This document shows, in pieces, positions 46,555-57,892 of a DNA stretch of 64,000 nucleotides. The stretch comes from Leptodactylus fallax (taxonomy: Eukaryota > Chordata > Amphibia > Anura > Leptodactylidae), in NCBI GenBank assembly GCA_947044405.1, contig CAMRHE010001069.1, positions 62,001 to 126,000 on the forward strand, read 5' to 3'. Both the position numbers and the translations under genes were made by a program. Positions within the stretch are counted from its first letter, which is position 1; each line of letters starts with the position of its first letter. Under the pieces are notes generated by a model. It saw only the letters and a program-made list of their open reading frames with translations. It searched no databases and was not told the DNA's origin.

Positions 46555-47765
46555 GAGCTACAAAATATTTAAAAATTTTAAAAAATTAAACCATAATTCC
46601 CCCAAATATTTTTGAGTTGCCCAGGACTGATAATGCCTTGTCCATAACAACCCAATGTACAACCATCAAGAACACTGTACAAAAAAGTTGTTTTTTGTCT
46701 ATCCAAAAAATACATTACAAAAAGCAAACAAAAAGTCTTATAGTTTCTACAATGGCAGTAATAAAAACTGCAGGTTTGCCCACAAAGAAAAATCCTCACG
46801 CAGCTCTGTTGTCAGAAAATTAAAAAGTTATGGATCTTGGAAAGCGGCGATGCAAAGACATTTATTATTATAAAATGTGCAAAAATGATAAAACATAAAA
46901 AGCGACATATATTTGTACAGTTGTAACCACATTAATGCTTCGTTCACACCTGCGCTTGCTATCCGTCCGTCGCTAAACGTTTTATGAAAACAATGCATTC
47001 ATTAAAAAAACGTACACAAACGGTTACCAAATGTATACCACAATCCATGATTTTAGACGGATTGGTAAACGGATACCTGGTGAAAAAGGTGTCCGTTTGT
47101 GTACGTTTTGCTAATCCGTTTTGAATCCGTTTTTTCCCATATTTTTTTTTTTTTTTTTTTCTTCAGTCTGCGCATGTGCAGAGAAGAATATTAAGCAAAT
47201 AAAACGGATTGTAAAACGGACACAAACGGATTCCAATCCGTTTGTGTCCGTCTCCCATAGACTTTAATGTTAAAAAAAGACGGTTTGTCGACGGTCCGCG
47301 TGTATCCTTTTTTTTTTTTGCACGGACAGAAAGTCCTGCATGTCCGACTTTGTGTCCGACAAAAAAAAGCGGTTTGGAGTCGGAGAGGCTGCAATCGGAC
47401 ACCTACGGATTGCTTTAAAAGCCCATTGAAGTGAATGGGCTTTTAAACGAAACGTTTGCAAACCGTTCCCAATCCTTTTTCTGACATTTAGAACGGATAC
47501 ACGACGGACGGATAGCCAGCGCAGGTGTGAACGAAGCATAACCCATATAATAAATGTATAGTGTTATTTATGCCCAAAATAAGCGCCCAAATTTTATTAT
47601 GTAAAACAATAATGGCAGGTTTTCCTGAATATGACCTCAAAATGGTGCACTTAAACACTACAACTTGTCCCACAAAAAACAATCTGACAAAAAAATAAAA
47701 AAATGTTTGGCCATTGGTATCAGATGACAAACAAAAAAACGGTTTGGTCATTAAGGTTTAAAAAA
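46555..47765. repeat. Amphibian-type interspersed repeat split by a younger insert
   Basis: The parts at 46555-46934 (AAAATTAAAAAGTTATGG) and 47541-47765 (CACTACAACTTGTCCCACAA, AATGTTTGGCCATTGG) read as two pieces of one common repeat separated by the inverted-repeat element at 46935-47539. Phrases recur at 790 and 37425. Family unknown. Confidence 0.45.
46935..47539. mobile_element. Short transposon with ~35-bp inverted repeats
   Basis: ATGCTTCGTTCACACCTGCG with CTATCCGTCCGTCG at the left is matched by the complement at the right (CGACGGACGGATAGCC, CGCAGGTGTGAACGAAGCAT). The interior is rich in CCGTTT/AAACGG words, including the inverted pair ACGGACACAAACGGATT and AATCCGTTTGTGTCCGT. The superfamily is unclear because the flanks (TTA left, AAC right) give no clean duplication. 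Confidence 0.8.
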
Positions 47766-48109
47766 TTTGCGAAACAGCCTTAAAACATGACCAGGGATAT
47801 CAACAAACAAGAGACACCATCTGTAGAGTCTGGTTATAGAGAGCATATAGTTCTGGTTGAAAATTGTTTTTAGGGACCAAGGTCGTGGTTTTCAGGGGGT
47901 TTGGCTTTCAGTGGGTTTTTGCATAATATTCAATTTTTAGGGAGAAAAGGTCCAGTGGCATGTGTAGGCGGCACCCCCTATATACAGGTATCGCCCCCTA
48001 TTTACAGGATAAAAGATCTGGACAAAATAGAGCGGCCTGATGTGCCCTTTTTCTTGGTACAATACCAAGCTTTCTATGTTGCACCCCTCCATATTTTACA
48101 CAGGATTGC
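47766..48109. other. Non-coding DNA leading into minisatellite B
   Basis: No gene. 47950-48010 has GTGGCATGTGTAGGCGGCAC, similar in style to the CAGTGGCGTA terminus. Confidence 0.35.
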
Positions 48110-48300
48110 TCCACATAGTATAATGCCCCTTTAGTGGTCCCCACACAATATAATGCCCCCTTTGTTGTCCCCACACAGTATAATGCCTCTATATTGGTTC
48201 TCACACAGTGTAATAATGCCTCCTTAGTGGTCTCCACTCAGTATAATGTCCTCTTAGTGACTCCCACAAAGTATAATATAACTTTAGTGCCCCCACAGAG
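48110..48300. repeat. Minisatellite B, ~30-bp units
   Basis: Six or seven units of CACACAGTATAATGCC with TTAGTGGTCCC, clearly related to arrays A and C but more diverged. Confidence 0.85.
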
Positions 48301-48404
48301 TGACAATTTGCTCCTACATTTTGCTGTCACAATCCTCAATCCTCCACAGGACCAACTACTGTTTGCCGCCATCAAATATATAGGTTTCTCTTCAGTCTGA
48401 ACCA

Positions 48405-48720
48405 GAACTGCTACTCTTCAGATCTCAGTCTTCCTCATCTCTCTTGAGCTCCATTATGGTGTCTGGCAGTCCCTCAGCATCCTCTTCAGGCCTATTTTGG
48501 CCTCCTGAATGACGTCAGCAGCTGGCAGGGACTGCTGAGGCCTGTGATTGGTCCACACCAGTCACGTGGGTTAGACCGACGTCATGACACTTAAGCCCAC
48601 TGAGATCATTGAGGCCCATTCACATTCCTCAATGGCTCACTGACGTCATCTAAGAGGCCCAAAGAGGATGGGACTGGCAACAGCCAAGGAGAGGAAAGTA
48701 AGACTTTTGGCTATTTTGGC
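48405..48720. mobile_element. TATTATACTC-family element, internal part
   Basis: GGCCTCCTGAATGACGTCAG, GACTGCTGAGGCCTGTG, GTCACGTGGGTTAGACC and the reversed GAGGCCCATTCACATTCC, CTGACGTCATCTAAGAGGCC: the palindromic core of the family without its ends. Confidence 0.5.
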
Positions 48721-49190
48721 TGACTTTTAAATTATTTTTATGATTTCTCAGCGATTATATTTTTATAAAATTTTTGACCTAACACACATCTGTATGCTAA
48801 CGCAATAGGGGAGATTCATGAAACATATAAAATGAGTTTGTTGCCCATAACAACCATGGCAGCATTCATATCGTTTCATTGATTGGTTGCCATGGGCAAA
48901 AAAGGCTCTGTGTCTTATACAGGCTGTTGTGAGGGCAACGCTTAGGGTGCCATAGAAACTGCCAAGGGAATCATCAGGTATTGTTTAGGTTTTTAGGGCC
49001 TATTGTATAGAGTTCTCTGGAGGCCATCTGAATGCCTCGTGACCCGTTTATTGGCAACTCAACCTCTTTGGTAATGTTTTGATCACTAATAATCCCAACG
49101 ATCAAAGGGTTCCTACAAACCTGTCTGTCAGGAGATGGTGGCACACGAAGGGCCTATTCAGTGTCATAAAACGATATAACTGTACAATAT
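48721..49190. other. Non-coding DNA
   Basis: No gene. 48805-48990 contains GCCATGGGCAAAAAAGGC and GCCATAGAAACTGCC, possibly a small repeat. Confidence 0.3.
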
Positions 49191-49196
49191 AGCCCT

Positions 49197-49905
49197 TAAA
49201 GGGGGTCTCCATTATACTTTTTTTTTTAAATTTTAGGCCAGGGAAATGAAAAAAAAAATTAAGAAAATCCATACTCACTTCTTTCAGTGTCTCCCAGTGC
49301 AGTACGGTCCTGCAGCTCCCGTGTTTTCTTCCAGTGGAAGTATAAGAGTGGTTTGTGGGTGGTGAATCCCATAAATTCCGAGTTCAGCCAAACCCAAAAA
49401 TTTTTGGAAATTTATAACAAATCTGGTTGTCATGTACCAGTTTGCTCATCCCTACTGACAATGACCCCTTTCAGACGTTGAAACCCATTTTACATTTTTC
49501 CCTTGGAATTAGAGCACATTTTCCTTCTGTTTGCAATCCTTCGGTTATCATTTTGGGATCTAGGGTCAACAGTGAAGAGATTTGCCCTTCAGTTGTCTTG
49601 GACAACCAGGTTTGTAATGAGCTGGGTTTGTTACAAATATTCCAAAAATTCACATTCTACCATATCCAGAATTTTTGGGGTTTACCTTGGACAAATCCAG
49701 AAAAATGGCGGCCAACTGGCTGCCATTTGGCTGTCTGTGTTAGGATGCCAGGGAACAGGGAAGGTGTGTATTTTTTTTTTTTGAAAAAAAAAAAAAAAGA
49801 CCTTTCCTGACCTTTCATTATTATATCCTTGGGCTCAAAGATGCCAAAAAGTTGCATCTGAAGCTAAATTTCCTGGTAAACCTCATGAATATTTGTGAAA
49901 ATGAC
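49197..49905. mobile_element. Chimera of two short elements
   Basis: 49197-49345 starts TTAAAGGGGGTCTCCATTAT, a TTAA element head. It breaks at about 49345 into GGTTTGTGGGTGGTGAATCC and CATGTACCAGTTTGCTCATC, parts of the TAGAGATGAG family. Both are truncated. Confidence 0.45.
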
Positions 49906-51084
49906 CTCATGAGGGTCGTCTATCACTACCCGTTAGTTTATATGACTCCAAAGTAAATAATTTGGATGATACTTTTTTGCTTCTTCTTGTTTTTATGTTC
50001 ACTGTAATGTCCATAGTGCGTGATTTCCTATGTGGACATCTGCACCTTGTCTTTCTGGCACCCTTGAAAACATATGATGTTATTAATAAAAATAAAACAG
50101 CCATCTTGGTGGGAGTGTAATCCAAACCTTCTATTGGAACGCGTCCACCCATTGACCCATTAATTAATATGACTTTGTAATCAGCAGCGAGGCCGGTATC
50201 ACTGTAAACAGCATTCATCATGTATCGCAATCTGAACCATACAATAGACATAGAGACAGTCATTAAAATCCAATCTCACCGCTCCGGAATCCTACTCTGT
50301 ATCATGTTTGACACATGTTGTTATGCTGTAGCAAATCCATCATAGCATGATATACTTCACAGGAAAATCATGAGAAAATTATATATTATTGACATTGGAA
50401 TTTTGTTAGAAACATATTAATAATATTAATAATTTTGGTGATTTTGATAAATTTGGTAATTTTTTAAATGTTACTATCCATATAAAATACAGGTCACTGG
50501 AGCATTCACAATAGGCTGACATTCCCTGTTTCCTGTTGGTCACTTGTCAGCTTTGTTGTGTGGACTAGGACACAATGAGCAGAGTCATCTCATTATATTA
50601 GAAGGTGGTGGATTTAATAGCAGCTTTAGAGATTGTTGAAATCACAGAATCTGCTGTTGATTTGGAGGTAGATTCCGTCCCAAAATCAGCGGCAGATTCC
50701 ACCCCAAAATCAGCGGCAGATTCCACCCTGATTCTGCAGTGCCCTGATTGATCTTGCTAAGGATTCCACAGCTGATTCTGTGACATGATTCAATTGTAGA
50801 GTCTGTGGGCCGCGGTGGAAAACCAATGCTCTGCCGAGAGTGGAAAATGAAGCGGAATCTGTGGCAAATGTCCACCTCAAGTATGAACAGGTCCTTATTG
50901 TACTGCTGGACACCTAGACAAATCAGGATAATACAATGAGATAAGGCTCTGTATATAGCAACTCTTGGTACACCCAGACCCCTTTTAATAAAGCCCTGCC
51001 CTCTTTTTGTGATGTGGTCAAAAATTTGCTTTGTTCTCTGACCTGACTTGTACCCACAAGTGCCCACATTACCTTTAGTATGAT
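49906..51084. other. Non-coding DNA with a short 24-bp triplication
   Basis: 50666-50727 contains three copies of GCAGATTCCACCCCAAAATC-type units (24 bp; the first is GTAGATTCCGTCCC). No gene recognised; the 118- and 141-residue minus-strand frames here lack known domains. Confidence 0.45.
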
Positions 51085-53230
51085 AAAGAGCCTTGTGGAT
51101 TGGACTGCCCCAAGACTAGATGACTTTACAAACAGAGATAACGGTCATCACTGATTGGACCTCGCCCATAACTTGTTGACTGTGCATACAGAGATAGCTG
51201 TCATTACTTATAGGACTTCCCCCCCATGACTAGATGACTATGCATATAGAGATAGCTGTCATCACTTATAGGACCACCCCCATGACTAGATGACTATGCA
51301 TACAGAGATAGCTGTCATTAGTTATAGGACTGCCCCCCCATGTCTAGATGACTATGCATATAGAGATAGCTGTCATCACTTATAGGACCACCCCCATGAC
51401 TAGATGACTGTGCATACAGAGATAGCTGTCATTAGTTATAGGACTGCCCCCCCATGACTAGATGACTATGCATATTGTTAAATATTATTTGACTGCAATA
51501 TTCCTGACCTGTTAGTGTTAAGTCTATTCTGCTGACAAAACTCTTGTATCCTATGGTGCATGGGTGTGGTTATGGTATACTATTCTAGTATTATCCAAAT
51601 ACAGTAGTAGAAAGTATAAGGATGTTGGGAACACCTCCTCTCATGAATATAAATGATTGACAGACACACGTCTGTCTCTCTCTTCCGACCTGTCTCTTTC
51701 GACTTGTCTTACTTTCTCTAACACCTTGGAAGGATGGCAGAATTGTCCTACAGACGACCAACACACATTGATGAATAAGCATGAGCCAAGATGTCTGCAA
51801 GAGAACCATCTTGAAGAAACCTAACTCTGAACTTCTCCTATGATGTAAGACATTGACTGATATTTCTGTTATGTTGGAAGTTTTCCATGTATCTGTTTTT
51901 CCATGAAGACTTCAATAAATTTCCATGTTTTTATAAGAAGCTGAATCCTTCAATAATGTTACCTTATGGGTCAACACGTGAGTAAGGATTTCATTAAATT
52001 GTAAAGTATTTTACAATTAGCAGGATATTATTTTACACATATAGAGATAGCTGTCATTACTTATAGGACCACCCCCATGACTAGATGACTGTGCATACAG
52101 AGATAGCTGTCATTACTTATAGGACCGCCCCCATGACTAGATGACTATGCATATAGAGATAGCTGTCATCACTTATAGGACCACCCCCATGACTAGATGA
52201 CTGTGCATACAGAGATAGCTGTCATTACTTATAGGACCGCCCCCCATGACTAGATGACTATGCATATAGAGATAGCTGTCATCACTTATAGGACCACCCC
52301 CATGACTAGATGACTGTGCATACAGAGATAGCTGTCATTACTTATAGGACCGCCCCCCCATGACTAGATGACTATGCATATAGAGATAGCTGTCATCACT
52401 TATAGGACCACCCCCATGACTAGATGACTGTGCATACAGAGATAGCTGTCATTACTTATAGGACCGCCCCCCCATGACTAGATGACTATGTACACAGAGA
52501 TAGCTGTCATTACTTATAGGACCGCCCCCATGACTAGATGACTATGTATACAGAGATAGCTGTCATTACTTAATGGACCGCCCCCATGACTAGATGACTA
52601 TGCATATAGAGATAGCTGTCATCACTTATAGGACCACCCCCATGACTAGATGACTGTGCATACAGAGATAGCTGTCGTTACTTATAGGACTGCCCCCCCA
52701 TGACTAGATGACTATGTACACAGAGATAGCTGTCATTACTTATAGGACCGCCCCCATGACTAGATGACTATGTATACAGAGATAGCTGTCATTACTTATA
52801 GGACCGCCCCCATGACTAGATGACTATGCATATAGAGATAGCTGTCATCACTTATAGGACCACCCCCATGACTAGATGACTGTGCATACAGAGATAGCTG
52901 TCATTACTTATAGGACTGCCCCCCCCATGACTAGATGACTATGTACACAGAGATAGCTGTCATTACTTATAGGACCGCGCCCATGACTAGATGACTATGT
53001 ATACAGAGATAACTGTCATCACTTATAGGACCGCCCTATGAAAAGATGACTATGTATACAGAGATAGCTGTCATTACTTATAGGATCGCCCTATGACTAG
53101 ATGACTGTGTATACAGAGATAACTGTCATCACTTATAGGACCGCCCTATGAAAAGATGACTGTCCATACAGAGATTGAAGTCAACAACTGATAACTGCCA
53201 CTATGACTAGATCACTATACATAAAGAACT
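51085..53230. repeat. Satellite array, 56-58-bp units, dimer pattern
   Basis: About 26 units of CATGACTAGATGACTATGCA, TAGAGATAGCTGTCATCACT and TATAGGACCACCCC. Two unit types alternate over much of the array: ATGCATATAGAG with TCATCACTT and ACCACCCCC, and GTGCATACAGAG with TCATTACTT and ACCGCCCCC or GACTGCCCCCC. The effective period is therefore about 113. Both edges are degenerate. The array is interrupted by the solo LTR at 51476-52037. Confidence 0.95.
51476..52037 (+). mobile_element. Solo LTR of an LTR retroelement
   Basis: A 562-bp insert in the satellite. It begins TGTTAAATATTATTTG and ends ATTATTTTACA, the TG...CA rule. The flanking pentamer CATAT (51471-51475 and 52038-52042) is a 5-bp target duplication. 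Removing the insert and one pentamer restores a normal satellite unit (GACTATGCATATAGAGATAG). Inside, TATAAAT at 51648 and AATAAA at 51914 are in the right order for promoter and polyadenylation signal on the plus strand. No internal retroviral genes are present, so this is the product of LTR-LTR recombination. Whether it came from an endogenous retrovirus or a Ty3-type element cannot be told. Confidence 0.9.
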
Positions 53231-53254
53231 GTCAATCATGGATACCCATAATGC

Positions 53255-53541
53255 TTAATGCTCCTGCTAACAGGAGTGTGTTCCCCTTGTGAATTGCTGC
53301 CTCCATTGCCGAGATATCGCTGTTTTTATCAATATGAAAATGAGCTCTTTGGAGCAAAGACAACCCCTTTGTTGCTCCAAAGACAATATAGCTCCATTTG
53401 CATATTGACAAAAATGTCGATTTCTCATCAACGGAGGCAGCGATTCACAAGGGGACAACACCGTATGATTCGGGTGACCCTAACCTATCTATCTGCAGGG
53501 CTGGGCGCATATGGCGGGATCTGGTTACACACTCCCTTTAA
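53255..53541. mobile_element. Fold-back element related to 44074-45066
   Basis: CCCCTTGTGAATTGCTGCC, GAGATATCGCTGTTTTTATC and TTGGAGCAAAG face CTTTGTTGCTCCAAAG, CATATTGACAAAAATGTCG, GGAGGCAGCGATTCACAAG. The right arm continues with one unit of CTAACCTATCTATCTGCAGG and ends ACACTCCCTTTAA. The left arm lacks that unit, so the element is asymmetrically deleted. Confidence 0.7.
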
Positions 53542-53639
53542 GAAGCTATAGATACTTTTGCATTTGCGATCACATAACAGACTAAGAAACGAGTAGAATA
53601 TTAAAAAAAAAACTCCACTCCAAAGTGAAACTTTCTGTA

Positions 53640-54500
53640 TATTATTTTTTTTAAAGGGACAAATGCTCTTTATTTTGCCAGCTGCATGGGGTAATGAACA
53701 GACATCTACGCTTAGGACCGAAAAAAAATAACAGAAAATGCCGCATTTATTTAAGAGCTAATTTATTGCAGAGAAAATGGCTACCTATAAACTTCACTAA
53801 TTTCTACATTACCCGGCATTCCACACCTAGTTTAATTTAATTTTATACTATCAGTAGCAACATAATATCCCTGGTTATAAAAATAGAGACAACGCCGCCG
53901 AAAGCACGTTTATTATTTTCTATCTATTTGTATAAAATTCACTGTAACTCTTCCGGCAAGGTAATTAAATATTCGCTTCATGTTTAAGATGAGCGCAGAC
54001 GGATATGGAATGAAATACGCGCTAGCAAAGAATCATTGATTTGCAATATTCCAACCTCACACTGGCCTCCAATTAACAACCCTTCCAATATTTAAGCAGA
54101 ATACCATTTTATGTAATTATAGTACAAACACATTTTCGGCATCTACATTTTTTGCATAATTAGTTCCCTATTAAACTACTTATGGGTTTTTTTTTTTTTA
54201 ATCAGAAACGGAGAAAGCAAAACAATTTTATCCTTTACTGGTCCAATAATTAACAATGTAACTATAGCGGCATGTTAATACAAGTGTAATTTGTTTACAT
54301 TGAGGAAGGAAAATTGTCTTGGATTACCACGGAGCGGGCGATTTTTACACGCACTGGGTAATAGGCAGACGGTTTAACAATTTGCCATGTGTTTAGGTGT
54401 TGCTAATTGTAAACCAACGTATCTAAGGTCCCTTATGGTCAGGGTTTTTATTGTACGTAATTATACTTAATTCTGCGGAGACTAATTTGAGATGCATTTC
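53640..54500. other. Candidate conserved non-coding region
   Basis: About 0.85 kb without repeat phrases. It contains CAACGCCGCCGAAAGCACG, GGTAATTAAATATTCGC, GATGAGCGCAGACGGATATG, CTCCAATTAACAACCC, CATAATTAGTTCCC, CAATAATTAACAATG and TTGCTAATTGTAAACC. Many TAATTA-type words are spread among CpG-containing segments, which is unusual against the depleted background. No exon-like frame. Conservation is untested. Confidence 0.35.
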
Positions 54501-54599
54501 GATGGTCGGTCTTTAGATTTCAATGTTAATTTTATTTTTACCAAAACAAAAAGGAGAAGACAAATATTGTGAATTGCGGGAAAGGGGGTGGTATAGTTG

Positions 54600-55018
54600 G
54601 TGCTGAGTTTTGGGTAGAGTCGGGATGGCCAAAATAAAGTTTTTGTGCAAGGAGGTCGGGAAGGTGAAAAATAAAACAAACATAAAACCCATACCTGTCC
54701 TCGGTGCTCTGGTGTCTCCCATCACGGTCCAGTCCTGCTGTTCCGGGGTCTTGTTTTGGCCCCCGCCGCACGTGACCACTGAGGCCAATCTGCGGTGTCA
54801 ACGGCCTAAGGAAAGTGACTTCCCGGTTCCTTTCCTAAGTCTGCTTAGGCTGCTAACTCAGCAGGACTTCCGCCAAGACCCTGTAGCAGCAGGACCAAAC
54901 TGCGGTGGGAGATACTGGAGCACCAGGGACAGATGAGTATGTGTTGTTGGGTTTTTTTTTTCCACCTTCCCCGGTGTCCTTGCAAAGAAATGGTTATCCT
55001 GGACAACCCCTTTAACAT
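54600..55018. mobile_element. TTAA-type fold-back short element, left end lost
   Basis: CATACCTGTCCTCGGTGCTC with CTGGTGTCTCCCATCACGG is mirrored by GGTGGGAGATACTGGAGCAC and CAGGGACAGATGAGTATG. The right terminus TCCTGGACAACCCCTTTAA is intact; the left terminus is not recognisable. Same family as 40024-40360. Confidence 0.6.
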
Positions 55019-55060
55019 AACGGTTGATGGCTCTCTTCCATCTTATGGTTCAAACAGGAG

Positions 55061-55188
55061 AACCAAGAATGGTCAAAGCTTGTTCATGGTTGATCTGCAA
55101 ATGACAATATTGGTTGACCTAACACCTTAGGTCATCCAATATTGTCATTTGCAGATCAACCATGAACAAGCTATGACCATTCTTGGTT
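55061..55188. repeat. Near-perfect 128-bp palindrome
   Basis: Arms of 62 bases (AACCAAGAATGGTCA... to ...GACCTAA) and a four-base CACC loop. I count two mismatches between the arms (A/T opposite 55075 and T/A near the loop). No element termini accompany it. Surrounding 55021-55060 and 55189-55240 extend the symmetry imperfectly. Confidence 0.92.
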
Positions 55189-55239
55189 CCCTCTCTGGCA
55201 AACCATCGATCGATCTCTGGTTTGATCTGTGACTGAAAA

Positions 55240-55730
55240 AAAACAACATGGCAGATCAACTTTTTGACAGATGTCCGTCAATTAAGCATATTACAAAAAG
55301 GCACAGATGGTCATCAGAAAAAGGTCTATATTTTTTTGGCCATCCAAAATCTCTTTATTAAGTGGCTAAAGTAAGAAACAAGAAACCAAAAAAGCGTACG
55401 AGCAATGAAAATAATTGGTGTTGCCAGCAGAAAAACAAACAAAATGTTATATAAAAAGAGCAACAACTGACACCTGTGAGTCTCGTAAGTATTGAATAAT
55501 TAACTGTGATTTATGTAGTAGTGCCCTGGCCAGTAGCAATCCACACATAAGCAATAGCTCCATGCATCAGTCCAAATCTGTGATGTCACTTTGTACCATA
55601 CAATTCTTCGGGGTGTGTCCTCATTCAATGCATTTTGAAAAAAACACCCTTTTCTTCCTAAGGCCCCTTGCACACGGCTGCAATTTTATCCGCAATTGCA
55701 AATTTTGGTATAGATAACTATTGACCCATG
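55240..55730. other. Non-coding DNA
   Basis: No gene; 55660-55700 (AAGGCCCCTTGCACACGGC) is one end of a short-element phrase. Confidence 0.3.
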
Positions 55731-55734
55731 TACA

Positions 55735-56165
55735 CACCAAGTCTATGATCCAAGTAAGAGGTCAGGTCAGGCAGCACAGGTTCAGAGGTCAGGAACAAGC
55801 TGGGATCAGACATAGGTAATCAGCAGATAGAAGGTCAGGTAACAAGTTGGGAAGAAATACAGAAAACAGTCAGAACACTAGACAGGCACACATTCGCCAG
55901 GACTGGTAAACAAGGACATATGGTTTACTAGATCTTCAGGTACCTTCTTGCAGTGGAAGGTGTCTTTTATAACCTGGGACTACTGAGGGTTGGATGGGGA
56001 CTCATATTCAGGGGAGCACTCACAACAGGAGAGGGGAAGGAAGGGCGAGAAGCAGCAGGGAGGGTGAGGAGCGGCACATCAAAACTTGAGGAGAACTTGG
56101 GAGCTGTGACCACTGAAAATAAGAAGATGTTGGTGGTCATGGGCTGCCAGCATTACAGGCAATAA
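55735..56165 (-). mobile_element. LTR-like retrotransposon remnant
   Basis: On the minus strand, CTGCTGATTACCTATGTC, TGATCCCAGCTTGTTCC, TGACCTCTGAACCTGTGC and CTGACCTGACCTCTTAC have the style of frog Ty3/gypsy LTR and leader DNA. No ends, primer site or coding sequence could be fixed. Confidence 0.35.
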
Positions 56166-57340
56166 GATCTGAGAATGACATGAGGAGCCCTGGATGTCTA
56201 CAGTGTTTTCTTATATGGAAGGTCAGAAGGGACCTGCTGAGAAATAACATACTATAAAAGTTTAGTGTATATATGTTTGGAGTATGGTAGACATCTGCTC
56301 CTTAGAGAGGTCACTATAAATTTGAGTTTCTAGTGCTCTGTTCTTAATGTATTTTAGCTTTTTGGTTCTCTGCCCAGTTGATGGTTTTCAGATCTGTGTA
56401 GTTTAGTTTTTTTTTGTCTGTGGGTCCTAGTGCTCTCCTGTTGTCACGGGACTTCATATTAGGTTTTCCATTAAGGCAGTGTAGTGGGTAGCGGGGAGGG
56501 GGGATTAGGCAGAGAGGGCAGCTGCCCCAGGCCCACTGACTCTGTGAGGGCCCACCCCTGGGCCGCCATTAATACTTGCTTTACTTTTAACTAGATCTGT
56601 GCCTACAGGACACCGATCTAGTTAAAACACATCCTGTAACTGACTCTGTCTTGCAAACCGCAAGCCACTTCAGGCCTGTGGTTTACAAGATACCAAGACC
56701 GCAGACAGATGACGTCTGCTTCTTGGCGCGATGACGTCACAGAACTGCACTTCCTGGGCTGAGACGCAGACGTCCTATGTGTGGACACTGTCCATACAGA
56801 TCAGCTCATGAAGAGGAGGAGGCGACAGCTCCGTTCACCAAGGGATCGCAGGTAGGTGAGTATAACCTTTTTTTTTTTTTTTTTTTTTAGCGCAGTTGTG
56901 GGTATTTCAGGTCATTAGGAGGGGGCTTTACGACTATAAGGGAGGATTCATTAGGGGGGATTATGACGATAGGTGGAGAAATTTATATAAGGGGGCATTA
57001 TGAGCATAAGGGCTACTAGAATGCATTATGAATTCAAGGGAGGAGGCTATTTATATAAGGGGCATCATTTATATATATTAGGGGGCATTATGAAAATAAG
57101 GGGTTGATCATTTATATAAGGGTTTATTAGGGGACATTATGAATAGAAGGGGACATCATTTATGTAAGGGGCCATTAGGGTTACAATATTTATGTCAGGA
57201 GGAGTCAGGAGCATAATATGCATAATATAAGGGGCAATTAATTTAATTAAGGTGGTACTTGGGCTTTATTAAAGGGTATTCCAGCTCATTTTTATTGTGT
57301 GTGGTGTCTGTTTATGTCACACACTGTCTGGTATATACTG
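56166..57340. other. Non-coding DNA with GGGGCATTATGA-type repetition
   Basis: 56925-57200 is a loose, degenerate repetition of phrases such as TTTATATAAGGGG and GGGGGCATTATGA, roughly every 40-60 bases; probably an old minisatellite. No gene. Confidence 0.45.
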
Positions 57341-57345
57341 ACAGT

Positions 57346-57545
57346 GGCGTACCTAAGGTCTTGTGGGCCTAGGTGCAAACTTTTGTCTGGGATCCCCCTA
57401 CCCCCTCCGTAGAGCGAATTCTTGATAGTGACGGTCACGGGTGCTGCAGAGACATCTCAGATACTTGAAAGAGATACAGCTTTAGTACCCACAACTGCAG
57501 TTTTCAAGAATACGGTGAGTGAGCAGCGCAGGTCCCAGCATGTAA
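57346..57545. mobile_element. CAGTGGCGTACCT-type short element, left part
   Basis: CAGTGGCGTACCTAAGGTC, TTGTGGGCCTAGGTGCAA and GAATTCTTGATAGTGACGG match 32395-32490. Its right side is replaced by minisatellite C. Confidence 0.6.
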
Positions 57546-57554
57546 ACAATACTG

Positions 57555-57790
57555 GGACAGTATAATGTGCTCCACAGTGGCCCCCACACAGCATTATATG
57601 CTCCACAGTGGCCCCCACACAGCATTATATGCTCCGCAGTGGCCCCCACATAGCATTATATGCTCCGCAGTGGCCCCCACACAGCATTATATGCTCCGCA
57701 GTGGCCCCCACACAGCATTATAAGCTCTTCAGTGGCCCCCACACAGTATTATATGCCCACAGTGGCCCACACACTAATAGGTGCTCCACA
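57555..57790. repeat. Minisatellite C, ~31-bp units
   Basis: Seven to eight units of CACACAGCATTATATGCTCC with GCAGTGGCCCC, closely related to array A. Confidence 0.92.
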
Positions 57791-57892
57791 GTGCCCCCCA
57801 GAGCCGGTTCTATTATTATACTCTGGGGTCTCCTCAGACCCAGAATATAATAAATAGAGGCCCAGGAGAAGTGATTAAAAATAACAAACACT

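Noticed and set aside
50642..51067. 141-residue minus-strand frame
   Set aside because: Includes the 24-bp triplication (repeated PLILGWNL) and no known domain.
51085..53230. Possible CRISPR-like array
   Set aside because: Units are contiguous, without unique spacers, and the genome is eukaryotic; it is a satellite.
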